Positions 7,455 to 16,050 are shown, numbered from the stretch's first letter. The stretch is DNA of 64,000 nucleotides from Robiginitalea aestuariiviva (GCF_029537735.1 NZ_JARPUQ010000001.1:308965-372964), one strand, 5' to 3'. The notes: generated by a model from the sequence alone, not told the origin. A program made the numbers and translations.

Positions 7455-8705
7455 ATGAACCGACTAAGAACCCTGCTGATTAACCTGGGGCCGGGACTCC
7501 TCTTTGCGAGTATGGCCATCGGGACCTCCCACCTGGTGCTTTCCACCAAGGCCGGGGCCACCTACGGGTGGGTCATGATTGTACCCATCCTGCTGGCCAA
7601 CCTCCTGAAATACCCCTTTTTTGAATTCGGGATCCGGTACACCAACGTTACGGGCCGTAGCCTGATTGAGGGGTATTCCCGCCGGGGCAAAGCCTATATG
7701 TGGGTTTATGCCGGCATAACCCTGGTCACCACCTTTACCATCCTGGCGGCCCTCTATATCGTAACGGCAGGGTTGCTGGCCAACCTCTTTAACCTCTCCG
7801 ACATCCCGGTGAGCTGGATTGCCCTGGGGCTTTTTGCTTTTATCAGTGGTGCGCTCATCATTGGCCGGTACAGCCTGCTGGAAACCACCCTTAAATTTGT
7901 GGTCACCATCCTGTTTGCCGCCTTGCTGGTGACCACCCTGCTGGTCCTTTTCAAGCCAGCCGTTACTGCGCAGCCCGGATTTGTGCGCCCACCCCTGCTG
8001 GATTCGGTTGGGGTGCTGTTCCTGATCAGCCTGATCGGGTGGATGCCCACAGCCGTGGAAGCCAGCAGCTGGATCAGTCTCTGGAGCCTGGAAAAGTACA
8101 AGCGACTGGGTCGGAAACCCTCTCTGAAGGAAGCCCTTGACGAATTCAACAGCGGCTACATCACCACGGCCCTGCTGGCTGTATTTTTCCTGGTAATCGG
8201 GATCCGTACCCTGTACGGCACGGGTACGGAACTCAGCGGGAATGCGGTTACCTTTGCAGACCAGGTGGTACAGCTCTTTACCACCCATATTGGGGATTGG
8301 GCCTATATTTTTATCGCCGTTTCGGCCTTTGCCACCATGTTCAGCACCTGTATGACCGCCCACGACGCCATTGCCCGGGTGAGTATAGACGTTTTGGAAT
8401 ACCTGCAGCCCAAACGCAAGCGATATACCCAAAAATGGCATTATGCAGCTGCCATCCTCCTGCTAACGGGCGTAAATTATCTGGTACTTACCGCCCTGAG
8501 TGCTAACATGGGGCACTTGGTAGCCCTGGCCACTTTCATCTCCTTTGTCCTGGCCCCACTGGTGGGGTATATGAACCTGAAAAACGTGCAGAGCGAAGAC
8601 CTACCGGAAGAAGCGCGCCCGGGGCCTGCCCTGCGGTGGCTCACCTATGCGGGGATTCTTTTCCTCTCCCTGTTTGCGGGGTATTACATGTGGCTTATGC
8701 TCTAG
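7455..8705 (+). CDS. Nramp-like transporter with a non-canonical metal site
   Basis: Integral membrane protein of 416 residues with about 11 hydrophobic helices and an Nramp-type start (LGPGLLFASM). Nramp proteins import divalent metals with protons. In canonical members helix 1 carries DPGN and helix 6 carries MPH. Here the DPGN-equivalent positions 23-26 read GTSH, and helix 6 has MPTAVEASSW with the metal-binding Met kept but no His. This puts the protein in a divergent Nramp branch whose substrate may not be Mn or Fe. It could share a transcript with the SanA-like gene upstream. The family call is firm from the overall pattern; transport function is inferred. Confidence 0.85.
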   Translation: MNRLRTLLINLGPGLLFASMAIGTSHLVLSTKAGATYGWVMIVPILLANLLKYPFFEFGIRYTNVTGRSLIEGYSRRGKAYMWVYAGITLVTTFTILAALYIVTAGLLANLFNLSDIPVSWIALGLFAFISGALIIGRYSLLETTLKFVVTILFAALLVTTLLVLFKPAVTAQPGFVRPPLLDSVGVLFLISLIGWMPTAVEASSWISLWSLEKYKRLGRKPSLKEALDEFNSGYITTALLAVFFLVIGIRTLYGTGTELSGNAVTFADQVVQLFTTHIGDWAYIFIAVSAFATMFSTCMTAHDAIARVSIDVLEYLQPKRKRYTQKWHYAAAILLLTGVNYLVLTALSANMGHLVALATFISFVLAPLVGYMNLKNVQSEDLPEEARPGPALRWLTYAGILFLSLFAGYYMWLML

Positions 8706-8712
8706 ATTACAC

Positions 8713-8733
8713 CGGGGGGGAGGGGGGCAGGGG
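8713..8733 (+). other. G-quadruplex-forming motif
   Basis: Runs of 8, 6 and 4 guanines separated by A and CA lie 8-29 bp after the Nramp-like stop codon, enough for four G-triplets with very short loops. This would be in the 3' untranslated part of that transcript. Its effect is unknown. Confidence 0.5.
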
Positions 8734-8762
8734 TGCCCTAACAAAGGTTTAACACGCTAAAC

Positions 8763-8793
8763 TTGACATTGGGCCCTGTATTTAGGAGCTTTG
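8763..8793 (+). promoter_or_regulatory. Candidate promoter of the 66-aa protein gene
   Basis: TTG at 8763-8765, 20-nt spacer, GAGCTTTG at 8786-8793 (one mismatch to TAnnTTTG). The expected transcript start falls within a few bases of the ATG at 8801, so the in-frame ATG at 8810 may be the real start. Confidence 0.45.
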
Positions 8794-8800
8794 CACCCTT

Positions 8801-9001
8801 ATGAAAACCATGAAGTTGATCCGCGTTTCGCGCAGCACCAAACAAGAAGTACGATTCCACAAGAACATGGGAAGCCTGCAAACCAGGGTGACCTACATCC
8901 GAAAACTCCTCTTCGGTATTCCCATTAAAACCCTGCATAAATACCGGGACACCTACTACGGCGAGGTAAAGGCCTGCGCAGATTGTGAGCTGAGGGCTTA
9001 G
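8801..9001 (+). CDS. Small basic protein, 66 aa
   Basis: Unrecognised cytosolic protein, strongly basic, with many Lys/Arg in the first two thirds and a C-terminal CADC pair that could bind metal or form a disulfide. It has no signal or membrane segment. The starts at 8801 (MKTMKL) and 8810 (MKLIRVS) are both possible; the promoter position slightly favours the second. It is convergent with the OmpA-family gene, whose stop is only 9 bp beyond. The composition and the fitted promoter support a real gene, perhaps a nucleic-acid-binding factor, but no function can be given. Confidence 0.6.
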   Translation: MKTMKLIRVSRSTKQEVRFHKNMGSLQTRVTYIRKLLFGIPIKTLHKYRDTYYGEVKACADCELRA

Positions 9002-9009
9002 ATTTCCGT

Positions 9010-10941
9010 TTATTTTCCCGGGGCATTCAGCACGATCAGCAGATAGCGTTCGTTCTGCTTGTGCAGTACCTCCAGGCAATACACCCCATCCGTACAATTA
9101 TTAAGGATACGGCTTTCGCCTAACCCTTCTACTTCCACAATCTGTTCCGGGAGAGCCCCCTGAGACACCAGGTAATCCCGGATGGCCCGGGCCCGCCGTT
9201 CGGATAAACTCTGATTGAGGGCTTTGCTGCCGCGGCTGTCCGTATGGGCTTCAATGCGGATGCGCAGGTCCGGGAAGGCGCGCAAGGCCTCCACGGCCTG
9301 GCGAAGCCCGGAGGTGATGTCAGTGCCCATGCGCACACCACCCCGGGGGAAGTAAAAGCGGTCGCTTTTCAGGAAGGTACGCCCCTCCCTTTCCACCAGG
9401 AAGTCACTTATTGGGGTCAGGCCTACCGAGAGCGGTTTTCCGGCCTGTACGGCGCCGTTACCGCCCCCAAGAGAGCCGAGATCAACGGCGGTGAACTCTG
9501 GCTTATCCACCTGTACATGAACCCCATCCTGCCAGGGAATTTCCAGGAAGAAGGTCCCGTCTTCGCGGCTATAGCCTTCTTTCAAGACCTGCCCGCCTGC
9601 ATCCATCAACCGCACCCGGGCCTTTTCCAGGCCCCGGGTATTGCGCTCGTTAAATACCGTACCCCGCACCACCAGGGTGCGCAGGCCCGGCAGGCGGCTT
9701 ACGCGAAAACCGTAAAGGTCGTCGCTCCCCATACCGCCCGGGCGGTTGGAGGTAAAGTAACCGCTGTAGGCACCTGTAGCGCCCTGCCTCAGGATAAACC
9801 CGAATTCGTCGTGTGAGGTATTGAGTTCCGGCCCCAGGTTAACCGGGCTGCTGAACTGCCCGTCCTCAAATTCCGTAGCTTTATAAATGTCCATTCCCCC
9901 TAGGCCGTAGAATACATCGGAGGCAAAATACAACTGGTCCCCCACAATAAATGGGGCTATTTCATTTCCGGGCGTATTGATACGCGGGCCCAGGTTTATG
10001 GGAGCAGACATAATCTGCCCGTCGTTGGTCACTACATAATAAATATCCGTACCCCCATAACCCTGCGGAAAATCTGCGGCAAAATAGAGGCGCCCGCGCG
10101 GGGCGTCGTAAAAGGGGTAATAAAACGAAGTGCTGGGGTCGCGAAGCAGATAGGCATCCTGCCCGTTGCGGCCGGCCAGGGCAACAGCAAGGGCATTCTT
10201 GCCCCGGGCATCGAATAGCATCTCCCCGTTTTCTTCATTGCTGCGCACATAGAGGATCCCATTCAGGGCTTCGCTGTAAAATGGGGTGGACTGGTGGTAG
10301 TCCGACTCGGGCAGCCAGTTGATGGGTTCCGGGTTACGCACCTGCCCGTCCGGGTCCATGACCCCGACAAAAACAGAGAGGTAGGCCTCCCCGGAGGGAA
10401 AATAGTCTTCCTTTTCGGACGGCCTGGAGGAGCTGAACAGCAAGCGGTCTTCCCCATAGAAACTGGGCGACAGGTCCATCTGTACACTGTTGGAATTCAA
10501 CCGGAAGATGGCATAATCCGCACTGTCGCGGATGGATTGTTCCAGCAGCTCGAAATTGAAATCGGCGTTTTCCACCAACTCATTGGAGAGGGCATTGCTG
10601 CGGGTCCTGAGGAAGGCCTTCACCCGCTCCTGCCCGGAAATCTTGCCCAGGGCCTGCAACAGGTTGTTAAAATGGGTATTAGCCATCAGGCTGTCTTCCC
10701 GGAAGAGCTCCAGGTACTGGTCCTGGGCCTTTACATATTGACGGGTCTTAAAATAGGATTCGGCCAGGTTCAGGCGCTGCTGCAGACTTAAGGCCCCCGC
10801 CCGACCCAGGATTTCATATTCGGAAATGGCCCCCGGATAGTCGTATTCAAAAAAAAGGCGGTCCGCACGGGGGGTTTTCTGCGCCCCGGCCGAGAGGCCC
10901 ATGCACATCAAACAAACACAAATTAACCGCTGCCATGCCAT
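9010..10941 (-). CDS. OmpA-family protein with TPR, PD40 and Cpd-like domains
   Basis: Exported protein of 643 residues: signal peptide (1-20, ending SAGAQ), TPR-like helices (about 27-150), PD40-type beta-propeller repeats (about 165-410, with repeated LYFASD and FTSNRPGGMGSDDLY signatures), a carboxypeptidase-regulatory-like domain (about 420-510) and a C-terminal OmpA peptidoglycan-binding domain (about 530-640, EAHTDSRGS, LSERRARAIRDYL). This architecture is the usual third partner in flavobacterial cassettes that display a T9SS type B protein. It is predicted to tether the complex to the cell wall. Its ATG starts one base after the PorP/SprF stop codon, so translation is probably coupled. 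Confidence 0.92.
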   Translation of the reverse strand: MAWQRLICVCLMCMGLSAGAQKTPRADRLFFEYDYPGAISEYEILGRAGALSLQQRLNLAESYFKTRQYVKAQDQYLELFREDSLMANTHFNNLLQALGKISGQERVKAFLRTRSNALSNELVENADFNFELLEQSIRDSADYAIFRLNSNSVQMDLSPSFYGEDRLLFSSSRPSEKEDYFPSGEAYLSVFVGVMDPDGQVRNPEPINWLPESDYHQSTPFYSEALNGILYVRSNEENGEMLFDARGKNALAVALAGRNGQDAYLLRDPSTSFYYPFYDAPRGRLYFAADFPQGYGGTDIYYVVTNDGQIMSAPINLGPRINTPGNEIAPFIVGDQLYFASDVFYGLGGMDIYKATEFEDGQFSSPVNLGPELNTSHDEFGFILRQGATGAYSGYFTSNRPGGMGSDDLYGFRVSRLPGLRTLVVRGTVFNERNTRGLEKARVRLMDAGGQVLKEGYSREDGTFFLEIPWQDGVHVQVDKPEFTAVDLGSLGGGNGAVQAGKPLSVGLTPISDFLVEREGRTFLKSDRFYFPRGGVRMGTDITSGLRQAVEALRAFPDLRIRIEAHTDSRGSKALNQSLSERRARAIRDYLVSQGALPEQIVEVEGLGESRILNNCTDGVYCLEVLHKQNERYLLIVLNAPGK

Positions 10942-10942
10942 A

Positions 10943-11944
10943 TCAGAAAAATCTTGGACTGTCGATCTGTTTTCCCTTGGGTTTATCTTCGTCCCGGTCC
11001 GAATCCGAAGGGCGCCGAAACCCGCCGCGGCCCAGGTAGAATTTCAATACCACCTCATGAGAGCCACTGTTGTAGCCCCCTAGGCCATTGGTGTTGTAAT
11101 CGTAGGCATACCCCAGGTACAGGGATGGGGTAACCTGGAAGCCGGCCAGGGTGCTTACGGCATTGTCAAAGCGGTAGGCCATCCCTAACGTAAGGACATC
11201 ATTCCAGAGAAAATTCGCCGACCCGTTAACCGTGGCCGGTGCCCCGCTGATGTAATTTACCAAAAATGCCGGTTTGAAACGCAGCTTCTGGGAGAGGTTA
11301 AAAACATACCCCCCGATGAAATTGAATTGAAGCCGGTCTTCCACAATCTGGGCTACCTCGTTGCTGTATAGGGCATCGGTCAGGAAGTTGGGCACGGATG
11401 CCCCCAGGTACCAGTGTTCCTGGTACATAAATATCCCAGCGCCCACGGTGGGGTAAAAGGCATTAACCGTTTGCTGGTCCAGAATGGGCTCCCCCGGGTT
11501 TTCAAAAGATCCCTTGGAAAAATCCGTATTCAGGAAACTCCCCCCGGCATCCAGGCCAAAGGAAAGGTAGGCGTCCTCGCTCAGGTTCACCTGGAAGGAA
11601 TAGGAAACATCCACAAAGGCCTGGGTGGTCGGGCCCAGCTGGTCGCTCACCGCGTTAAAGCCCAACCCGTGCTGTTCCCCCACCGGCATATTGATCCCGA
11701 AACGCAGGGTGCGCGGCGCCCCGGGCAGGTCAATCCACTGGGCGCGGTAGAGCAGGGAAATATCCGTGTTTTCCACGCTGCCCACATAGGCCGGGTTAAA
11801 GCTCCCGATATTGTACATATACTGGGTGTAGAGGGGTTCCCGCTGGGCCAAAGCCCCGAGCACCCAAAAGCAAAAGCCCAGCAACAGTATGCTTTTTAGG
11901 CGTGCAGCAGCCCGCACCTGATTATGTGCGTGTTTCCCCTTCAT
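10943..11944 (-). CDS. PorP/SprF-family type IX secretion membrane protein
   Basis: Outer-membrane beta-barrel protein of 333 residues. The signal peptide ends at LGALAQ, followed by the family hallmark EPLYTQYMYN and a conserved N-terminal segment (GSFNPAYVGS, LYRAQWIDLPGAPRT), with strand-rich sequence to the C terminus. SprF of Flavobacterium johnsoniae is needed to place the SprB adhesin on the surface, and paralogues pair with other type B substrates. The ATG at 11944 gives a 4-bp ATGA overlap with the stop of the adhesin gene, which is why it was chosen over the ATG at 11962. Position between adhesin and OmpA-family genes indicates it handles that adhesin. Confidence 0.93.
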   Translation of the reverse strand: MKGKHAHNQVRAAARLKSILLLGFCFWVLGALAQREPLYTQYMYNIGSFNPAYVGSVENTDISLLYRAQWIDLPGAPRTLRFGINMPVGEQHGLGFNAVSDQLGPTTQAFVDVSYSFQVNLSEDAYLSFGLDAGGSFLNTDFSKGSFENPGEPILDQQTVNAFYPTVGAGIFMYQEHWYLGASVPNFLTDALYSNEVAQIVEDRLQFNFIGGYVFNLSQKLRFKPAFLVNYISGAPATVNGSANFLWNDVLTLGMAYRFDNAVSTLAGFQVTPSLYLGYAYDYNTNGLGGYNSGSHEVVLKFYLGRGGFRRPSDSDRDEDKPKGKQIDSPRFF

Positions 11945-14295
11945 CGAATAATCTGTATCCATCCTTTAAGGGGTTCCCCCTGGGCTTCCAGGGTCAGGAG
12001 ATAAAAATACGTGCCTGCCGGAACGGCTTCCCCTTTGTAGGTACCGTCCCAGACATTGTCGTCCGTCATGTTTTCATCCCGGAATACCAATTGGCCGTAC
12101 CGGTTGTAGATTTCCAGGGTAGTATTGGCAAACCCGGCAACGTTGCGGATTACCAAGTAATCGTTCGTCCCGTCCCCATTAGGGGAAAACTGGTTGAAGA
12201 CAAAGCCGTCGTCCACCTCGGAGCGTTCGCTCACCACCACCAGGACTTCATCCTCATTATTTCCGGGATTTCCATCTATGGGCCCGGAGCCCAGGTAACG
12301 GGCTATATTGGTGTAGCGGCCGGGGTTGGGCACCAGCACGGTGATTTCCAGCTCCGCTTGTGCCCCCAGGGCCAGTTGGGGAATCCGCCAGAGGCCGGTG
12401 GACAGGTCATAGCTGCCGGCGGTAGCCACATGCTCCAGGTACCGGAAGCCGGTTTGTATCCAGGGTTCCAGCTGGTCTTCAATCCGGACGTTGCCCAGGT
12501 CGTTTTCCCGGGACGCATTGGTGACACGCAGCAAAAAGGTAACCTGCTGGTCTTCAAAGGGCGAAATCCGGTCGCGCTGGTAGGCACCATCTTCCACCCG
12601 GGCGAATTTTTCAAGGACCAGGTCTACCCCTTCGGCAAAGAGGGGGGTGATTTCCACCACGGCGGTGTTATTGTCCGGGGTATTGTCTTCCGGGAAGGAA
12701 TCAAAGAGCTCTGCCGTATTGGAATACGGGCCTACGGCCTGCACTTCCGTGACAATTTCAAGGCGTGCGCCGGCCCGGGCCGCCAGGGCAGGCACCGTCC
12801 ATACCCCGAGCAAGGGGTCGTATTCCCCAAGAGAAGGGTTATCCGAGAGGTAGGCAAAGCCGTCCTCCAAAAGGTCGCCCACCCGGATATCACTGGCCGG
12901 GCGGTTGCTCAGGTTGTTCAGCAGGATGGTAAAAACCACCTCTCCCCCAACGTAGGCCTCGCCCACATTGGCGCTTTTCAGGATTTCCAGGTCTATGGGT
13001 GCTGTCTCACAGTCCGGGGTCAGGAAGGGGTCGCAGGCATCAAAAGGGTCGGAGCCATTGGCAATCTCCTCCGCATCGCTCAGGCCATCCCCATCCGAAT
13101 CGCAGAAGTTGTTGTTGTTTTCCGGGATACAGGGGTTGTCATTGGCCGGGTCCTGCTGGTCATTAACCCCATCCTGGTCCGTATCCAGGGTGTTGGAGTC
13201 CAAGGCATCTATGATGCCGTCCCCGTCCTCGTCCAGGGGGCTGTCCGGGCTCCCCACCTCGGTGCCGTCGTCAATGCCGTCCCCATCCGTATCTGTATTG
13301 TTCGGGTCCGTGCCCAGGGAGGCCTCTACCCCATCCAGCAAGCCATCCCCATCCGTATCCGAATCGCAGGTGGTCACATCAATATCCAGGGTAACCGATG
13401 CATTGGTACAGGGGGCTTCGGCATTGGTGGTGGTATAGCGGAAGGTATAGATGCCGGAAGGCAGGCCGTCAAAATTCACCAGGTTGCCGGGCTCTATGCT
13501 CAGGATACCCTGGGACGGATCGGTTTCCACCGTCCATACCCCCGGGTCGGCATTGGCCAGCAGGTCATCCAGATCACGCAGGCTGGGACCGTTGGCCGGT
13601 ACGGAACAGGCAAACGAATTGGTGGGCGTCCCGGGGTTAACCACAGGAGAAACCGTCAGTACAATTTCTTCCCGGGCCGAAACGCATCCGTTCGCCACGG
13701 CCTCCACAAAATAGGAGGTGGTAGCCGAGAGCACCGGGGTTTCGTAATTGGGCAGGGTACTCACCAGGGTCCCCTGGGCGTCATACCAGTTAAAATCGGG
13801 CAGGGTGGCGCTATTGGGCACGCTGCCGGTTGCTTCCAGCACAAAGGAGGATGGCCCGCAACTCTCTGCAAAGCCGTCCGTATTTGCTGCGGTTACGCTT
13901 TCTACTACCGGGGTGGGGTTGCGGATGATGGTAATTTCCAATAACGGGCTGGCGCAATTGTTGGCCTCGTCGTAAAAGAAGCCGTAATAGGTTCCGGGTA
14001 CGGGATTGGCAATCTCGGCAGGAGTGAGGTGGCCGCTGGTTACCAGGGGGTCCTGGTTCAAACTCCACACAAAGGTGGTCCCCGCCGGAGGGGTACTGGA
14101 GGAATACGCATCCAGGCTTGGGATTACCTCCCCTTCGCAAAACAGCAGGGGGACGTCCGTATTCAGAACAGGGGCCTCAGTCCCGGCATTACACTGCCCG
14201 TATGCGGAGGTCGAGAAGGTCATAAAAACCAACAGGAACACCCCCAAAAAGCAAAACGGGTTTCTCAGGAGAACAGGGTTGGGAATCCGGGCCAT
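11941..14295 (-). CDS. Secreted adhesin-like protein with T9SS type B sorting domain
   Basis: Protein of 784 residues with signal peptide (about 1-33, ending SAYGQ), Ig-like beta domains (about 40-320), a run of thrombospondin type 3-like calcium-binding motifs (about 325-440, DSDTDGDGLLDG, DTDGDGIDDG, DEDGDGIIDA, DSDGDGLSDA), two DUF11-type repeats (about 455-690) and the type B C-terminal sorting signal (about 700-784, FSPNGDGTNDYLVI, IYNRYGQLVF, VPAGTYFYLL). Type B cargo is secreted by the T9SS and held at the surface with the help of PorP/SprF partners. It is the first gene of a three-gene unit. Calcium-stiffened stalk plus beta domains suggest an adhesin; the ligand is unknown. Confidence 0.93.
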   Translation of the reverse strand: MARIPNPVLLRNPFCFLGVFLLVFMTFSTSAYGQCNAGTEAPVLNTDVPLLFCEGEVIPSLDAYSSSTPPAGTTFVWSLNQDPLVTSGHLTPAEIANPVPGTYYGFFYDEANNCASPLLEITIIRNPTPVVESVTAANTDGFAESCGPSSFVLEATGSVPNSATLPDFNWYDAQGTLVSTLPNYETPVLSATTSYFVEAVANGCVSAREEIVLTVSPVVNPGTPTNSFACSVPANGPSLRDLDDLLANADPGVWTVETDPSQGILSIEPGNLVNFDGLPSGIYTFRYTTTNAEAPCTNASVTLDIDVTTCDSDTDGDGLLDGVEASLGTDPNNTDTDGDGIDDGTEVGSPDSPLDEDGDGIIDALDSNTLDTDQDGVNDQQDPANDNPCIPENNNNFCDSDGDGLSDAEEIANGSDPFDACDPFLTPDCETAPIDLEILKSANVGEAYVGGEVVFTILLNNLSNRPASDIRVGDLLEDGFAYLSDNPSLGEYDPLLGVWTVPALAARAGARLEIVTEVQAVGPYSNTAELFDSFPEDNTPDNNTAVVEITPLFAEGVDLVLEKFARVEDGAYQRDRISPFEDQQVTFLLRVTNASRENDLGNVRIEDQLEPWIQTGFRYLEHVATAGSYDLSTGLWRIPQLALGAQAELEITVLVPNPGRYTNIARYLGSGPIDGNPGNNEDEVLVVVSERSEVDDGFVFNQFSPNGDGTNDYLVIRNVAGFANTTLEIYNRYGQLVFRDENMTDDNVWDGTYKGEAVPAGTYFYLLTLEAQGEPLKGWIQIIR

Positions 14296-14375
14296 AGCAA
14301 TGATTCAATTCTGCGGCCGGACGCAGGGCGGGACCGGGCAGCAGCCCCTTTTTTCGGGGGGACTCCAATATTACT

Positions 14376-14396
14376 AAAAAAAGGAGGCTTCCCTTT
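14376..14396 (-). terminator. Possible terminator of fabD
   Basis: On the minus strand a 5-bp stem AAAGG/CCTTT with a 7-nt loop is followed by four further Ts. It lies about 40 bp after the fabD stop. The stem is short, so the call is weak. Confidence 0.4.
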
Positions 14397-14435
14397 AAAT
14401 TAGCAGTTAAAATCAGTGTTTTTCGGACAAACGGC

Positions 14436-15320
14436 TTACCCCAGGGCGGCAGAACTTACCTCAGCCTCCGGATGGATTTTTCGCACAAGCCCCTGCAGGA
14501 CCTTGCCAGGGCCTACCTCGATAAACTCGGAAGCCCCATCCGCAACCATTTGCTGCACGCTTTGGGTCCATTTCACCGGGGCCGTGAGCTGGGCAATCAG
14601 GTTCTTACGGATCTGGTCCGTATCGGTTACCGCGGTGGTGGTTACGTTCTGGTATACCGGGCAGGTCGGGGTAGAAAAAGTGGTTTGTTCAATCGCCGCA
14701 GCCAGCTCTTCGCGGGCGGGCTCCATTAAGGGCGAGTGGAAGGCACCGCCCACCGGCAGGACCAGGGCCCGCCGGGCCCCTGCGGCTTTCAGGCTTTCAC
14801 AGGCTGCATGGATGGCGGCCACTTCCCCGGAAATCACGAGTTGCCCGGGGCAGTTGTAGTTTGCCGCTACCACAACACCGGGGGTCTGCGCACAGACCTC
14901 TTCCACCACCTGGTCTTCCAGGCCCAATACGGCCGCCATGGTGCTCTCCTGCATCTCGCAGGCTTTCTGCATAGCCGTGGCTCGCTGGGAAACGAGTTTC
15001 AGGCCGTCCTCGAAGGTGAGGGCGCCATTGGCCACCAGGGCGGAGAATTCGCCCAGGGAGTGGCCGGCCACCATATCCGGTTTAAAGGCATCCCCAAGGA
15101 CCTGGCTCAGCACCACGGAGTGGAGGAAGATGGCGGGTTGGGTAACCCGGGTTTGTTTCAGGTCTTCGGCAGACCCTTCAAACATGATGTCCGTAATGGA
15201 AAAACCGAGGATGTCGTTGGCCGTCTCAAAAAGTTCCTGGGCTTTGGCGGAGGCCTCGTAGAGGTCCTTACCCATACCGCTGAACTGGGCCCCCTGGCCC
15301 GGGAAAATATATGCTTTCAT
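14436..15320 (-). CDS. fabD: Malonyl-CoA:ACP transacylase
   Basis: Transfers malonyl groups from malonyl-CoA to acyl carrier protein to supply fatty-acid elongation; cytosolic. The 294-residue length is that of the family. Seen in the sequence: FPGQGAQ near the N terminus (oxyanion region), GHSLGEFSAL with nucleophile Ser88, Arg113 in QRATAM that binds the malonyl carboxylate, and His195 in GGAFHSPLM. The start ATG begins directly at MKAYIFPGQG. The gene is not linked to other fab genes and has a well-formed promoter of its own. Confidence 0.97.
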   Translation of the reverse strand: MKAYIFPGQGAQFSGMGKDLYEASAKAQELFETANDILGFSITDIMFEGSAEDLKQTRVTQPAIFLHSVVLSQVLGDAFKPDMVAGHSLGEFSALVANGALTFEDGLKLVSQRATAMQKACEMQESTMAAVLGLEDQVVEEVCAQTPGVVVAANYNCPGQLVISGEVAAIHAACESLKAAGARRALVLPVGGAFHSPLMEPAREELAAAIEQTTFSTPTCPVYQNVTTTAVTDTDQIRKNLIAQLTAPVKWTQSVQQMVADGASEFIEVGPGKVLQGLVRKIHPEAEVSSAALG

Positions 15321-15342
15321 CTGCTATGCCGTTTAGGTGTGG

Positions 15343-15374
15343 CAAAGGTAAGGAAAGCCGCATCCGGGCCCAAA
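15343..15374 (-). promoter_or_regulatory. fabD promoter
   Basis: On the minus strand TTTG (complement at 15371-15374), a 20-nt spacer (counted from the TTG) and TACCTTTG (complement at 15343-15350) match the Bacteroidetes consensus. The start codon is 22 bp from the -7 box. The -33 box sits in the T run that follows the hairpin at 15387. Confidence 0.7.
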
Positions 15375-15386
15375 AAAGAATGTGAT

Positions 15387-15413
15387 GCCCCCGGGGTTTT
15401 TACCCCGGGGGGC
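15387..15413 (-). terminator. Hairpin after the cupin gene, probable terminator
   Basis: GC-rich stem of about 11 bp (GCCCCCGGGGT paired with ACCCCGGGGGGC) with a short T loop, 6 bp after the cupin stop. On the minus strand it is followed after about 12 nt by six Ts, further away than in a standard terminator. Confidence 0.55.
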
Positions 15414-15418
15414 GCTGA

Positions 15419-15964
15419 TTAAACAAAGCGGATGCCCTGGCGGGCACAGATTTCTGCCACCTTTTCAAAGTTGGGTGGCCCGGGGGGCAAAGCGGCCAGT
15501 TCCGCAAACATATGTTCAATACCTGCCGGAAAAGCGCTGGTGATCATCCGGGCCTTTTCCGTTCCCACAACCTTCCACGAATGGGGTACGTCCTTAGGGG
15601 CAAAAGCGGTGTCCCCGGCCTTAAGCAAGTGGGTTACCCCGTCTATGGTAATTTCCACCTCGCCCCAAATTACCCGGAATACTTCGTCTTCACGGGTGTG
15701 TACATGGGGTGGAATACCCACACCTGGATCTACATTATCCACCCATTCCACCAATTGATTATAGGTGTCACTGCCAGCCAGTTTATGGGTCTGGATATCT
15801 CCAATTACATTAAGGACCTGTCCCTCCTGGTCCCGGACTAATTTAGGATCCGGATTTAAGAGGGATGTAAGGCCCGATTTCAGGTTTCGGGCAAAGCCCA
15901 TGGAGGGTAAAAAGGTACACCCGGCCCCCAGAGTTGCGGCCTGTAAAAATGTTTTTCTATTCAT
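15419..15964 (-). CDS. Exported cupin-domain protein
   Basis: Protein of 181 residues with an N-terminal signal-like segment (MNRKTFLQAATLGAGCTFLP, possibly Tat- or lipoprotein-like although the Arg pair is missing) and a single conserved-barrel cupin domain. Metal-binding motif 1 is PPHVHTREDEVF with two His and a Glu; motif 2 is DTAFAPKDVPHSWKV. The catalysed reaction is unknown; small exported cupins are often assigned loosely as quercetinase-like or sugar-binding. ATG 15964 was chosen because it starts at the signal segment. The AraC regulator gene lies 86 bp upstream on the same strand and may control or accompany it. Confidence 0.85.
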   Translation of the reverse strand: MNRKTFLQAATLGAGCTFLPSMGFARNLKSGLTSLLNPDPKLVRDQEGQVLNVIGDIQTHKLAGSDTYNQLVEWVDNVDPGVGIPPHVHTREDEVFRVIWGEVEITIDGVTHLLKAGDTAFAPKDVPHSWKVVGTEKARMITSAFPAGIEHMFAELAALPPGPPNFEKVAEICARQGIRFV

Positions 15965-16050
15965 TGCTTCTAGGTTTGCCAGCAAGATATAGGCCGGCAA
16001 GGGCAAGCTTTATTGGAATATTTCGGGGATTTCTTAGAATTTGGGAAATC

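Noticed and set aside
11902-13944. 680-aa frame antisense to the adhesin gene
   Set aside because: Shadow of GC-rich codon use; the adhesin frame has clear domains and this one has none.
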